Made by a program: the position numbers and the translations under genes. Shown piece after piece: positions 36,420 through 44,040 of a stretch of DNA of 64,000 nucleotides. This DNA is from Desnuesiella massiliensis (lineage in GTDB: Bacteria > Bacillota > Clostridia > Clostridiales > Clostridiaceae): contig NZ_LN879456.1 of the NCBI RefSeq assembly GCF_001403615.1, positions 620,001 to 684,000 of the forward strand, read 5' to 3'. How positions within the stretch are numbered: position 1 is the stretch's first letter; the number at the start of each line of letters is the position of its first letter. The notes beneath the pieces are model-generated. The model searched no databases. It was not told where the DNA came from and worked only from the letters and a program-made list of their open reading frames with translations.

Positions 36420-36478
36420 CGACTGCCATCATAGCGGGGATTACATACTGCGATGGCAAGCAGTTCCCATCCTAGAAC

Positions 36479-36506
36479 GCACTTGGTTAGTACCAGGTGC
36501 TTTTTA
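36479..36506 (+). terminator. Rho-independent terminator of a possible small RNA
   Basis: GCACTTGG (36479-36486) pairs with CCAGGTGC (36493-36500, one G-T pair), followed by TTTTT. It lies about 60 bases after the duplicated promoter-like block with no ORF between. Confidence 0.65.
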
Positions 36507-36526
36507 TATAAGAGTAAGATAACAGT

Positions 36527-36555
36527 AAAGAGCAGATTATCTCTGCTCTTTGTTT
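36527..36555. terminator. Terminator shared by convergent units
   Basis: AAAGAGCAGA (36527-36536) pairs exactly with TCTGCTCTTT (36542-36551). It lies directly after the end of the minus-strand low-complexity gene. A related hairpin occupies the same place after its paralogue at 58693-58719. Confidence 0.75.
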
Positions 36556-36559
36556 TATA

Positions 36560-36862
36560 TTATCTCCACCATGGTCTATGCATCCACCAAGGAAAGAAAA
36601 CAGGATGGAAGAAATGGCGACGTCTACGTCTGCGTCTACGTCTGCGAGGAGGACGCCTGTAATCATCAAAATAATCGTCGTAGTCATCAAAATAATCATC
36701 AAAATCGTCATAGTCATCGTCGTCAAAATCTTCGAAATAAGGGTAACGCATGAAAGGACTAAAACCAAAATCATGATGATAGTGATCATCATGGTGGTGG
36801 TGTTTGTTACGATCATCAATAACATCGTCGTTAATATCTAGCTTGTCGTTTCTATAATACAT
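36560..36862 (-). CDS. His/Asp/Arg-rich low-complexity protein, probable spore coat component (paralogue 1)
   Basis: A 100-aa protein of extreme composition: MYYRNDKLD start, a His cluster near 20-30, an Asp/Tyr/Phe-rich middle, a run of ten Arg near 72-85, and a C-terminus rich in Trp, His, Phe and Pro. A paralogue at 58757-59152 has the same N-terminus, block order and upstream region, which supports real coding despite the odd composition. GGAGG precedes the ATG. A sigma-K-like promoter lies about 35-60 bases upstream, suggesting late mother-cell expression. I infer a coat or exosporium structural protein, possibly metal-binding. Confidence 0.7.
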   Translation of the reverse strand: MYYRNDKLDINDDVIDDRNKHHHHDDHYHHDFGFSPFMRYPYFEDFDDDDYDDFDDYFDDYDDYFDDYRRPPRRRRRRRRRRHFFHPVFFPWWMHRPWWR

Positions 36863-36893
36863 TACATACCTCCGGGCAATTTATCTACAATAT

Positions 36894-36922
36894 TAAAATA
36901 TGCAGTAACTTAAAGAAAGGTG
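36894..36922 (-). promoter_or_regulatory. Sigma-K-like promoter of paralogue 1
   Basis: On the minus strand AC, 17 bases, then CATATTTTA, fitting the sigma-K pattern AC-N17-CATANNNTA. The same elements and spacing occur before the paralogue at 59184-59212 and before the YmaF-family gene at 58080-58107. Confidence 0.6.
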
Positions 36923-36966
36923 AAAGTATCTTTAAAAGTATTTAATTTATAAAAGGCGGTGAGAAT

Positions 36967-37182
36967 ATGCTAAGTATTTATAGCTCTTATATATGCTGCT
37001 CTTGTACAAAAGAATTTGTTGCGTTAACAGAAGATATACAATCTATGGATAGAAATAGATATTTAGTATGTCCTTACTGTAGTAGTCAAAAGATTAGAAA
37101 GCAACATATGGCAGATAACTTAAAGGAATGTATGCAGGAGAGAAGCTATAGGAGAGTAAATGGCGCCTTACGTCAAAAGTAG
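36967..37182 (+). CDS. Small four-cysteine (zinc-ribbon-like) protein, unknown
   Basis: A 71-aa protein with CCSC near residue 10-13 and CPYC near 35-38, a likely zinc ribbon, and a basic C-terminus. No family is recognised; such proteins are common among small phage and conjugative-element genes. GGCGGTGAG precedes the ATG. It lies inside the spo0A island. Confidence 0.6.
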   Translation: MLSIYSSYICCSCTKEFVALTEDIQSMDRNRYLVCPYCSSQKIRKQHMADNLKECMQERSYRRVNGALRQK

Positions 37183-37252
37183 TTATCCACAAAACTATGT
37201 AAATGTAATTCTATATTATAATTAATTTATATTTATATAGTGAGGTGGTTAT

Positions 37253-37548
37253 ATGCGTAAAAAACATTCAAAATACTATGATGGAATAAAAGATAATTTA
37301 AGAGAACTGTTCAAGGAGCTTTATTTACTTTTTTAGGTTTCTTTATTGGAGCTTTTGCTGAAGAATTTTTAGATACTAAAGCATTTCGTGAATTTATCAT
37401 GTTAATTTCATTTTCTGCACTACTATTAATTGCTACTATTTATTTCATTTATATTAGTTCTAAACATGAGATAGGAAAGAATATTGACCGAGGTTTTTAT
37501 GAAATGTGTCTTAATTTATTAATAGCAGTTGAATCAGGAGATTTATAA
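37253..37548 (+). pseudogene. Small membrane protein gene with frameshift
   Basis: ATG 37253 follows GAGGTGG and opens a frame that stops after 27 codons (TAG 37334-37336). A one-base loss near 37305 explains the break: the adjacent frame continues with TVQGALFTFLGFFIGAF, a second hydrophobic segment (LISFSALLLIATIYFIYI) and ends ...AVESGDL at 37548. Restored, the protein would have about 98 aa and two helices. The family is unknown. It is further evidence of island decay. Confidence 0.6.
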
Positions 37549-37646
37549 AGTCTTAAGGGTCTTTAATAAGGCTCTTTTTTATTTTTTTATGAAGGTCAGA
37601 GAAAGGCAAAGTAGATGTAAAGCTGTAATGAAAGGAAGTGAGACAA

Positions 37647-38063
37647 ATGGCTTTAAATGATAGGCAAATGAAGGTTATAGAATTATATGCTCAAGGGACT
37701 CCAATCACGGGCTTTGCTAAGATTTGCGGAGTTAGTAGGCAAACTATATATACGGATTTAGATAATAAGGATGTTAAGACTGGCGTGGACAAATGCTTAA
37801 CTGAAATGAAAAATCAAGCTGAAAAGAAGTTAACTCAATCAGTTGACGTTTTGATTGATGAAATAAAAAAACTAGCTCTTACAAGTAAATCGGAGAAGAT
37901 AAGAAGTGAGAATCTGCAATATTTATTGAATAGAATATACGGTACTCCAACTAGTAAAATAAAAGATGTCACTGAAGATCAACGAGAAGAAGATAAATTT
38001 GATTTAGATGAGAGTGTTCTAGGATTTGATAATATAATTAAACTGGATAAAAAAGCACAATAA
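37647..38063 (+). CDS. HTH protein resembling phage terminase small subunit
   Basis: A 138-aa protein with an N-terminal helix-turn-helix (MKVIELYAQGTPITGFAKIC, then GVSRQTIYTDL) and a helical C-terminal half ending in an acidic region. This layout fits phage terminase small subunits or related DNA-binding proteins. No large subunit follows, so it would be an orphan of a lost packaging module. ATG 37647 follows AAAGGAAG with 8-base spacing, preferred to GTG 37638. Confidence 0.55.
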   Translation: MALNDRQMKVIELYAQGTPITGFAKICGVSRQTIYTDLDNKDVKTGVDKCLTEMKNQAEKKLTQSVDVLIDEIKKLALTSKSEKIRSENLQYLLNRIYGTPTSKIKDVTEDQREEDKFDLDESVLGFDNIIKLDKKAQ

Positions 38064-38517
38064 GTGTATAAAATTTTGATTTTATAATTCATTTAGGGTA
38101 TACTCCTAAAGGTGTATGGGTGGAAAGTCAGTATTTGGGAAAAGGAAAATGTGAAGGGCTTAGAGGAAGGTTAGGGGATTTGTTTTGGAGTATTAAGGAA
38201 GAATAAATTTTGGTTTCTTCAAAGTGAGGAAGGCATATATTTTATTTAAATCGCATTCAGTGATTGAGTTTACATTTGTTTATAATTTATTCATATGAAG
38301 GAGGGTCGAAAATGACCTTCCTTTTTGGTTGCGTATAGTGCACAACTTTAAATGTTCAATATGGACAATTTAAAAATAGGTGGCGATATTGTATGCTTTT
38401 AATCAGTATTATTATTTTTAAGAGGATTTTTACTATAAGTGTTGAATAGATTTTATAGAAGTAATAGTTAGATAAAATGAAGTTAACAATATTCATGAAT
38501 TGGGGAGGACTTTTCTC
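38064..38517 (+). other. Gap with a gene remnant and a terminator
   Basis: An open stretch at 38072-38206 (44 codons, containing GYTPKGVWVESQYLGKGKC and ending IKEE) lacks a start codon and looks like the 3' remnant of a phage or host gene. A terminator follows at 38298-38326. The rest (38330-38517) is the AT-rich leader of the hydrolase gene. Confidence 0.4.
38298..38326 (+). terminator. Rho-independent terminator
   Basis: AAGGAGGGTC (38298-38307) pairs with GACCTTCCTT (38314-38323, one G-T pair), followed by Ts. Confidence 0.8.
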
Positions 38518-39156
38518 ATGCGAGGATTAATTTTGTATGGTGCAAACTGCACTCTTGATGTCTGGGATACACTGAAATGTGAATTAACAGTACATAATGT
38601 TACATTTGTAGAATATCCACATAATATTACAGAGAAAGCAAACAATGTTTCAGATATTACTAATTGGATATATGCAACTTATGGAAATGAGAAGTTCGAT
38701 TTTATTCTCGGACATAGTATGGGAGGAATTATTGGATTAGAATTGGTTGCAGGTTTCAAGTTAAGATGTGACAAAATAATTCTTATCGAGTCCAATTTGA
38801 AACCTGCAAATAACTTTTACCGAAACTTGATGCTTCCTTCAAATATGGAACAGTATGGTGGAAAAATCATTTCTATGATAAAGGGAGAGGCAAGACACTA
38901 TAATGATAGTTTAAAAAAGGCATTGCAAGAGGAGTTTGATTATACAGATTATATTAGGAAAATAAACTCTAAAGTTTATGGGATATATGGAGATAGAGGG
39001 CAAAAATGCTATGCCAATAGAATTAGTGATTTGTGTCTTGATGATGATATTGTTGCAAAAATAGACTTTAGATTCGTTGAAAATTCCTGCCATATGCCAA
39101 TGGTTGAAAATCATGAAGCATTAGCAGGTATCATAGAGAGTATTTTAGCCGAATGA
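38518..39156 (+). CDS. Alpha/beta hydrolase
   Basis: A 212-aa protein with the nucleophile elbow GHSMGGIIGLEL (Ser near residue 70), a later Asp region (YGIYGDRGQKC) and a C-terminal catalytic His in NSCHMPMVENHE. This is the Ser-Asp-His layout of small alpha/beta hydrolases. The substrate cannot be inferred. ATG 38518 follows GGGGAGGA with correct spacing, preferred to TTG 38500. It has its own leader after a terminator, so it is a single-gene cargo unit in the island. Confidence 0.8.
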   Translation: MRGLILYGANCTLDVWDTLKCELTVHNVTFVEYPHNITEKANNVSDITNWIYATYGNEKFDFILGHSMGGIIGLELVAGFKLRCDKIILIESNLKPANNFYRNLMLPSNMEQYGGKIISMIKGEARHYNDSLKKALQEEFDYTDYIRKINSKVYGIYGDRGQKCYANRISDLCLDDDIVAKIDFRFVENSCHMPMVENHEALAGIIESILAE

Positions 39157-39249
39157 TAAATATTGTTAATATTATCTTTATTAATTTAAGTCAAATTATT
39201 ATTAAAAGGTAGCTTAGGGAGAAATACTTTAGGGATCTACTTTCTTTTT

Positions 39250-39384
39250 TTATTCTTCTAAAAATCTTTTGTTCAACTTAATAATTTTCATCCCTAGGAA
39301 TGCAATTAATGAAGTATAAATTATTGAGCTGTTTACAATAGCTACACAAAGTAATTTTATAATTTCCATTAACTTGGTTTCCAA
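39250..39384 (-). CDS. Small hydrophobic protein (44 aa), unknown
   Basis: A short minus-strand ORF with a good GAGGTGA SD five bases before a TTG start. It encodes METKLMEIIK, a membrane-spanning middle (LLCVAIVNSSIIYTSLIAF) and a basic/acidic tail ending in EE. Phage or sporulation micro-proteins and toxin peptides can look like this, but I recognise no family. Support is the SD plus the hydrophobic pattern only. Confidence 0.4.
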   Translation of the reverse strand: METKLMEIIKLLCVAIVNSSIIYTSLIAFLGMKIIKLNKRFLEE

Positions 39385-39491
39385 TGCAATCACCTCGTTA
39401 ATATTTTTGACATATTAATGCAAATTATACTTAATTTTTCCTGGATTGTATGATATTATATTAATGTATTACATACTTTAGGAGGGATTAT

Positions 39492-40397
39492 ATGAAAAAA
39501 AGATTTTTCAAATTACTTACTTCATTACTATTAGTATTTTCTATGTTATTACCAACAGTAGCAAAGGCCGATATAACAGATGCTAAGAATTATATAGCTC
39601 AAGCTACCCATCAGAAGTCTTTTTATTATTACAATAAAGCTTATGAGGAGATTATGAAACTACAGGATGGTAATGAAAAGAATATTCTTTTAGGACAACT
39701 AGCAGCTATAACAAATGATATATGGACGGAAGATATTAAAAGTATTAACGCAGAAATGGAGCTACTTGCTAAAACAGGAAGTGGGAAAATTTATGACCAA
39801 ATACAGGTTCAAATTAATAATGCTAAAATTAATGAAATAGATAAGTCTTATTTTTTAGGTGAAGTGACTTCATGGGGAAGGAACCTTGTGTTTACAGAAG
39901 ATTATAATGGAGCTGTAGGTGATATAATTTACTTATATGTATATCTTGATACAGCAGAATCAGTAGATGAAAATCTGAAAGAAGCAATTAAATTTGCAGA
40001 AGGGTCTATTACTAAAATAAAAAATGATTACAGTAGAGTATATTTACACGATGAATTAAACAAATTTAAAAAGCATATCGGTATGCCTATCTCTGATAAG
40101 ATGCCTGAATATGCAGGAGATGAAGAAAAGATCGTTACGATAGATAATCCGTTACCTAAGCAAAATTCTACTATAAATATAACAGTAAAAGGCAAGGCTG
40201 GATCTACTGTAAATTTATTGTTTCATTATAAACCAACCTCTACACATTATACTGGAACAATTGATAACACCGGCAAAGTTACTATTCCAGTAGATATAGT
40301 AAGAGCGACAATAGGGTATATAGTAAAGGTTGATGTAACTATATCATATAATGGTACAACAACAAGCGAAGAAACATCTTTTATACCAGTAGAATAA
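39492..40397 (+). CDS. Secreted protein with C-terminal Ig-like domain, unknown
   Basis: A 301-aa protein with a Sec signal peptide (MKKRFFKLLTSLLLVFSML, cleavage probably after VAKA near 26), a helical region (about 27-205) rich in Tyr and Lys, and a C-terminal beta-rich domain from about 215 (IDNPLPKQNSTINITVKGKA) resembling bacterial Ig-like domains. The SD is TTTAGGAGG. It is island cargo. Its terminator was split by the IS insertion that follows. Confidence 0.7.
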   Translation: MKKRFFKLLTSLLLVFSMLLPTVAKADITDAKNYIAQATHQKSFYYYNKAYEEIMKLQDGNEKNILLGQLAAITNDIWTEDIKSINAEMELLAKTGSGKIYDQIQVQINNAKINEIDKSYFLGEVTSWGRNLVFTEDYNGAVGDIIYLYVYLDTAESVDENLKEAIKFAEGSITKIKNDYSRVYLHDELNKFKKHIGMPISDKMPEYAGDEEKIVTIDNPLPKQNSTINITVKGKAGSTVNLLFHYKPTSTHYTGTIDNTGKVTIPVDIVRATIGYIVKVDVTISYNGTTTSEETSFIPVE

Positions 40398-40400
40398 AAA

Positions 40401-40422
40401 TAACCTCGGATTACTCGAGGTC
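40401..40422 (+). terminator. Left half of a terminator interrupted by an IS element
   Basis: Joining the sequence left of 40416 with that right of 42150 (one copy of GATTACTC removed) restores a 9-bp hairpin AACCTCGGA/TCCGGGGTT with a 4-base loop and T-rich tail. At present the left side alone can still form ACCTCG/CGAGGT using the IS tip. Confidence 0.7.
40409..40416 (+). repeat. Target-site duplication, left copy (GATTACTC)
   Basis: The eight bases GATTACTC flank the IS on both sides (40409-40416 and 42143-42150). Confidence 0.75.
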
Positions 40423-40471
40423 ACTGAAAAATAACTTCTTTTTTCAGTCAATCTTGAAATTCAACCAGAAA

Positions 40472-40511
40472 AAAGCATGAAATATCCCAATTATTGAATA
40501 TTTCATGCTTT
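40472..40511. terminator. Terminator at the end of the IS transposase gene
   Basis: AAAGCATGAAATAT (40472-40485) is an exact reverse complement of 40498-40511. It lies 34 bases beyond the transposase stop and serves the minus-strand gene. Confidence 0.75.
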
Positions 40512-40544
40512 ATCTTTTTATATCAAAGTATAAGAAGCCTTATT

Positions 40545-41999
40545 TCATGTTTTTAACTTAATGATTCTCTTTAGATTGACTATAAAGATTGATAATGCAC
40601 CTTGCATTTGCATACCAATTAAGCCTGACGATGTAGCTACATCATAGCCATGCTGATATTTAAGTTCGCTATTTTTAGCTTCGATCATATAACGCTCTTT
40701 AGCACGTTTTTTAAAATATTCACTTTTTTCAAATTCTATATGCTCCTTGTGAATATCTGATTTAATGCTTATAGAATAAGTTTTTGTTTTAGAACCTTCT
40801 TTATAACAGCCATTCCTTTTATCGCAGTTTTTGCATTTCTCTACATCAAAATAGTAAGTTATCACTTGATTTTGACCAAGATTTTTCTTTCCTTGCTTTG
40901 CTTTTCTTAAAGCCATGTGTCCTGATGGACATACAAATAAACCTGCATCTTTATTAAACTCAAACTCATCTTCTTTTTTTCTATTTCCTTGTGAAATCAC
41001 AGGGTTAAGTTTTGAAATTAATGCAATTTCATTTTTTTTAGCATATTCTAAATTCTTCTTCTCTGAATAAGCTGTGTCTCCAATAACTTCTTTAACATCT
41101 ATACCTGCTTCTTGACTTTTTTCTATTAAGGTTATCAATTCTTTTCCATCACTCTTTTCGCCAGTAGTAATTACAGCGGCAGTGATTAAACGCTCTTCAG
41201 TCATTGCAATGTGTGATTTGTAACCAAAGAAAGAGCTATCTTCAGTTTTATGGCCTATTTTTGCATCCTTATCTTTTGATAATTTTAAATTTTCCAAATC
41301 GTCATTAACAGCTTCAGTTAGATAATTTAATTTAGTTTTTACAGTTGGATTTGCTGCAAGTTCCGGCTTAGCATTTATGCTGTCTACCAATAATCTGCAG
41401 TACTCTAAAATGTCTTCTATTATTCCTGTTGTTACTTTTGTTGGCAATTCTTCTTTAATCTCTGGTTTTACACAATACAATGTTTTACGTAAGTTTTTTG
41501 CACGTTCTAATAATTCTTCTTGTGCTGACTTTTGGTTATAGCGTGATTTTGTATGCGTAGCATCAACTATTATTGCTTTACTTTTTAAAATACCCTCTTT
41601 TATAGCTATTTCTACTGTTTTATTGATTAAAATATCTAATAAATTCATATCTTTAAGACGAAGTTTTCTAAATTTTGTCAATGTGCTTGGGTCAATTAAA
41701 TTAGTTTCCTCAGGAGCTAAATTTAGAAAATATTTAAAAGACATATCATAAAGTGTTCTTTCAACAACATCTTCATCTGATAATTCATAAATAACTTTTA
41801 AAAGCAAATATTTAAATAGCATGATTGGATCAATAGCGCCTCTGCCCATTGATAGACTATAGTTCATCATTAACTCATCATAAACAAATGTAAAATCAAC
41901 GAGATCATTGATTTGCCTTAAAATATTATCTTTAGGTATTATTAATGAATATAAATTATGGCATTTGTTAACTTCTATTTCTAACTGTCCTTTTAGCAT
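40545..41999 (-). CDS. IS1182-family transposase
   Basis: A full-length 484-aa DDE transposase. The N-terminal region (VYDELMMNYSLSMGRGAIDP then MLFKYLLLKVIYELSDEDV) is typical of the IS1182 group (DUF772-like). The catalytic domain includes IIVDATHTKSR (first Asp), KEVIGDTAYSEKKN (second Asp) and a C-terminal Glu region (RYMIEAKNSELK). A Cys motif (CKNCDKRNGC) lies near 395-410. No frameshift is seen, so the element may still be active. It opposes its island neighbours. Confidence 0.92.
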   Translation of the reverse strand: MLKGQLEIEVNKCHNLYSLIIPKDNILRQINDLVDFTFVYDELMMNYSLSMGRGAIDPIMLFKYLLLKVIYELSDEDVVERTLYDMSFKYFLNLAPEETNLIDPSTLTKFRKLRLKDMNLLDILINKTVEIAIKEGILKSKAIIVDATHTKSRYNQKSAQEELLERAKNLRKTLYCVKPEIKEELPTKVTTGIIEDILEYCRLLVDSINAKPELAANPTVKTKLNYLTEAVNDDLENLKLSKDKDAKIGHKTEDSSFFGYKSHIAMTEERLITAAVITTGEKSDGKELITLIEKSQEAGIDVKEVIGDTAYSEKKNLEYAKKNEIALISKLNPVISQGNRKKEDEFEFNKDAGLFVCPSGHMALRKAKQGKKNLGQNQVITYYFDVEKCKNCDKRNGCYKEGSKTKTYSISIKSDIHKEHIEFEKSEYFKKRAKERYMIEAKNSELKYQHGYDVATSSGLIGMQMQGALSIFIVNLKRIIKLKT

Positions 42000-42091
42000 A
42001 ATAGTTTCGCTCCTTATATTTTTATCCTATTATACCTATTCGACGTAACTTTCTAAAATCCTTTTTGTCTTTATAATTAAGCCGAAAAAAA

Positions 42092-42119
42092 TCGTCATCT
42101 TTATTCTGATGACGACTTT
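42092..42119. terminator. Hairpin at the promoter-side end of the IS
   Basis: TCGTCATC (42092-42099) pairs with GATGACGA (42108-42115), followed by CTTTT. It could block read-through transcription into or out of the element. Confidence 0.6.
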
Positions 42120-42142
42120 TCATAGAGTTTTTCAGTGGCCTC

Positions 42143-42150
42143 GATTACTC
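42143..42150 (+). repeat. Target-site duplication, right copy (GATTACTC)
   Basis: Right copy of the 8-bp duplication made by the IS1182 insertion. The following CGGGGTTTTATT is the right half of the interrupted terminator. Confidence 0.75.
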
Positions 42151-42448
42151 CGGGGTTTTATTATATTCATGTAGGAATCTATATTTGATATATAATCTGA
42201 CTATGCTATTAAGATGATAAATAATAGTGAAAAGTCCATAGTGATTAAGGGGATGATGAACTGGCTGCACCTTAATTCAAATTTGCTATATTTTCTTGAA
42301 TACAAGATTTGTAGGAATTGAAAAAGCAATAAACTATATAAAAAGCGTCAGAAAATGTGGTCAATTGCAAAGCAATAATATATTAACTTATAAAAAATAA
42401 CCAATAGACTTTCTTCATTTATAGAAAATGGAGAGAGTCTACTTATTT

Positions 42449-42800
42449 ATGAAAAAATTAGATTTTATGATTGATGAATTTATAGTTTATTATGAATCAA
42501 AAAAATTTATTTAAAAAACTACGATGAGTTATGAGCAAACTTTAAGATTTTTTTCATAATATTTACTTGAAGAAAAAACGTTATAGACATTACAAAATCA
42601 CTGAAAAAGATATTAGATATTTATTAGGACGAGGATATATATAAAAAGATATTGTTAAAAACATTAAACAATTTAAAAACGATAGAAAACTAAAAGAATT
42701 TATCACAGTTAATCAATTTGCAGAATTATTAAGACATATAGATACAACAAAATTCCATGAGTATCGTGATTATGTAGCTATTCAATTTATTCCGTACTCA
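42449..42800 (+). pseudogene. Degenerate, truncated second tyrosine recombinase
   Basis: Fragments in shifting frames resemble the N-terminal half of the integrase at 34837. The clearest, near 42660-42800, reads NIKQFKNDRKLKEFITVNQF then ELLRHIDTTKFHEYRDYVAI, matching IKQFKATRRPKENITDEDF and IDTTVFFGHRDYVIIH of the first integrase. It has several stops and ends exactly where repeat copy 1 begins, before the catalytic domain. It implies an earlier related element at this site. Confidence 0.7.
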
Positions 42801-42860
42801 TAGAATATTTGGTATAATATTCCTTGAGATGAGTTAATACAAACCTGTAAAATATTATAA
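42779..42860 (+). repeat. Promoter-like dispersed repeat, copy 1
   Basis: TTCCGT (42790-42795), 17 bases, TATAAT (42813-42818), then ATTCCTTGAGATGAGTTAATAC. It is the most divergent of four copies. It lies 24 bases before the next gene and abuts the integrase remnant. Confidence 0.6.
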
Positions 42861-42883
42861 ATTAGTTAGAAGAGAGGGAAATC

Positions 42884-43228
42884 ATGAAAAAGAAAATTAT
42901 TTTACTATTAATCCTTATATTATGCATGGCAGCAGTCTGGAGATATAACAGTAATGATAAATTAAAACTTGGTAGATATAAAACATCTAATGGAAATTCA
43001 TGGGTTGATCTAAAGGAAAATAACAAATTTAGTTTTAATAGACATATTGCAGCTAGTCACTTACCAGAGGGAACTTTTGATATCAAAGATAAGGAATTGA
43101 TACTTGTTGTTTCAGATAAAGAGAAATATGTCTTTACTATCAAAGATAAAGGTTTAGTGTTTAAAGAAGCAAAAGATTTTGGAGGGATTGTAAAACCCGG
43201 CACTGTATTTGAATTTAGCCACGATTAA
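42884..43228 (+). CDS. Small membrane-anchored or lipoprotein-like protein, unknown
   Basis: A 114-aa protein with an N-terminal hydrophobic segment (IILLLILILCMAAV, Cys near 14, a possible but early lipobox) and a small beta-rich extracellular domain with repeated short strands (LKLGRYKTSNGNSWVDLKEN, then PEGTFDIKDKELILVVSDKE). This looks like a compact lipocalin-like or META-type domain, but no family is certain. The SD is AGAGAGGG. Repeat copy 1 supplies a likely promoter. Confidence 0.6.
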   Translation: MKKKIILLLILILCMAAVWRYNSNDKLKLGRYKTSNGNSWVDLKENNKFSFNRHIAASHLPEGTFDIKDKELILVVSDKEKYVFTIKDKGLVFKEAKDFGGIVKPGTVFEFSHD

Positions 43229-43234
43229 AAAATA

Positions 43235-43325
43235 TTATTCAATATATTTAGTGTCAAGCATCTTATTCCATATTAGTGTAAAGTTTAGTATAATATTCCT
43301 TAAAGAAACTAATGCAGATATTTTA
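43235..43325 (+). repeat. Promoter-like dispersed repeat, copy 2
   Basis: TTCCAT (43266-43271), 17 bases, TATAAT (43289-43294), then ATTCCTTAAAGAA. The alignable region begins at TTATTCAATATATTTA. It precedes the PD-(D/E)XK-like gene and a 26-codon ORF (ATG 43360 after GGAGG) that may be a gene fragment. Confidence 0.65.
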
Positions 43326-43456
43326 GAGGGTATTTACCCCAATATGGAGGCGGTTATTATGGCACCGGCCAAAAGGGTAAGCTATACGAATAATTATGTT
43401 GAGGTATTTGTATTTAAAAAGCATAATCCTAAAAATTAATGAGGAGGTAGAGTGAA

Positions 43457-43993
43457 ATGATAAATATTTTTTTTAATTCTGCTCTTGAAGCTATTTTAAG
43501 TGAAGAGAATGAACTAAATGAGCTTTTTAAATTAAACGCAAGCTACTATAAAAAGAGTCATCATGGCGTATGTAATCTTTATGAAACTACTTTTGTTTAT
43601 TTGATTTTTAAGGAGCTTTTAAGAATAGAGTATCCATTTACTATTTATTGGGAGTACCCGTATCCTAGTAATTCAAAAAATCATTGTGATCTTGCCCTGT
43701 TAAAAGAAGATGGAACTTTGGATTCACTAATTGAATTTAAAATCTGGATAAAAGATGACGATAACGATATTAAAAGTGATGTTTTAAAACTTCAAAAGGA
43801 ACAAGGATGTAAAAAATATATATTTATAATAGGTTATGGTGGAGATATATATGAAAATCATAGGTATTTAATCCGAAATAACGCTCCTTTAAAGTTGGTA
43901 AATAAAAGAAGTATTAAAACTAAGTTTTTTAGAACAGCTTTAAATACTGTGGTAGATAATGAATTGAATTTATTTATGTATGAAGTGATTTAG
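43457..43993 (+). CDS. PD-(D/E)XK nuclease-like protein, unknown
   Basis: A 178-aa protein with what looks like the PD-(D/E)XK core: a Glu in an N-terminal helix (LYETTFVYLIF, about 42), Asp in NHCDLALLKEDG (about 78), and Glu-x-Lys in LIEFKIW (about 93-95), followed by an alternating helix/strand pattern (KKYIFIIGYGG). This arrangement is found in restriction, repair and defence nucleases. The SD is GAGGAGG. The target is unknown. It is single-gene cargo under repeat copy 2. Confidence 0.6.
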   Translation: MINIFFNSALEAILSEENELNELFKLNASYYKKSHHGVCNLYETTFVYLIFKELLRIEYPFTIYWEYPYPSNSKNHCDLALLKEDGTLDSLIEFKIWIKDDDNDIKSDVLKLQKEQGCKKYIFIIGYGGDIYENHRYLIRNNAPLKLVNKRSIKTKFFRTALNTVVDNELNLFMYEVI

Positions 43994-44040
43994 TTATTGG
44001 TTTTAACAATATTCTATAACTGTGTCATATAAGTAGAACA

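Larger units (their letters stand above)
36162..36559. other. Non-coding stretch with hairpins and a duplicated block
   Basis: No coding gene is supported. It holds a terminator (36252-36279), three ACTATAG heptamers at 11-base intervals (36332, 36343, 36354), a block shared with 58180-58215 (36383-36419), a TGCCATC/GATGGCA inverted repeat, and two terminator-like hairpins (36479-36506, 36527-36555). The arrangement resembles a small RNA gene convergent with the next gene; see the findings. Confidence 0.5.
40417..42142 (-). mobile_element. IS1182-family insertion sequence
   Basis: A 1726-bp element with 15-bp terminal inverted repeats (GAGGTCACTGAAAAA at 40417-40431; GAGGCCACTGAAAAA on the minus strand at 42128-42142, one mismatch), an 8-bp target duplication and a single intact transposase gene. 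Hairpins at 40472-40511 and 42092-42115 lie just inside the ends. Confidence 0.88.
42143..42883. other. Stretch with terminator half, decayed repeat and integrase remnant
   Basis: It contains the right target duplication and terminator half (42143-42160), a block resembling 45325-45440 (ending in AATAGACTTTCTTCATT near 42405), the integrase remnant (42449-42800) and repeat copy 1 (42779-42860). No intact gene is present. Confidence 0.6.

Noticed and set aside
36610..36660. Tandem CGTCTACGTCTGCG-like repeats, considered as a CRISPR or satellite
   Set aside because: Repeat units are codon-sized, without spacers, and encode the Arg run of a protein.
36453..36841. Three plus-strand and one further minus-strand ORF over the low-complexity gene
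   Set aside because: They are shadows of the repetitive Arg/Asp codons; only the minus-strand frame with the conserved paralogue, SD and promoter is supported.
43209..43439. 76-codon plus-strand ORF
   Set aside because: It runs through promoter-like repeat copy 2 and overlaps the preceding gene; only its last 26 codons (ATG 43360 after GGAGG) might be coding.
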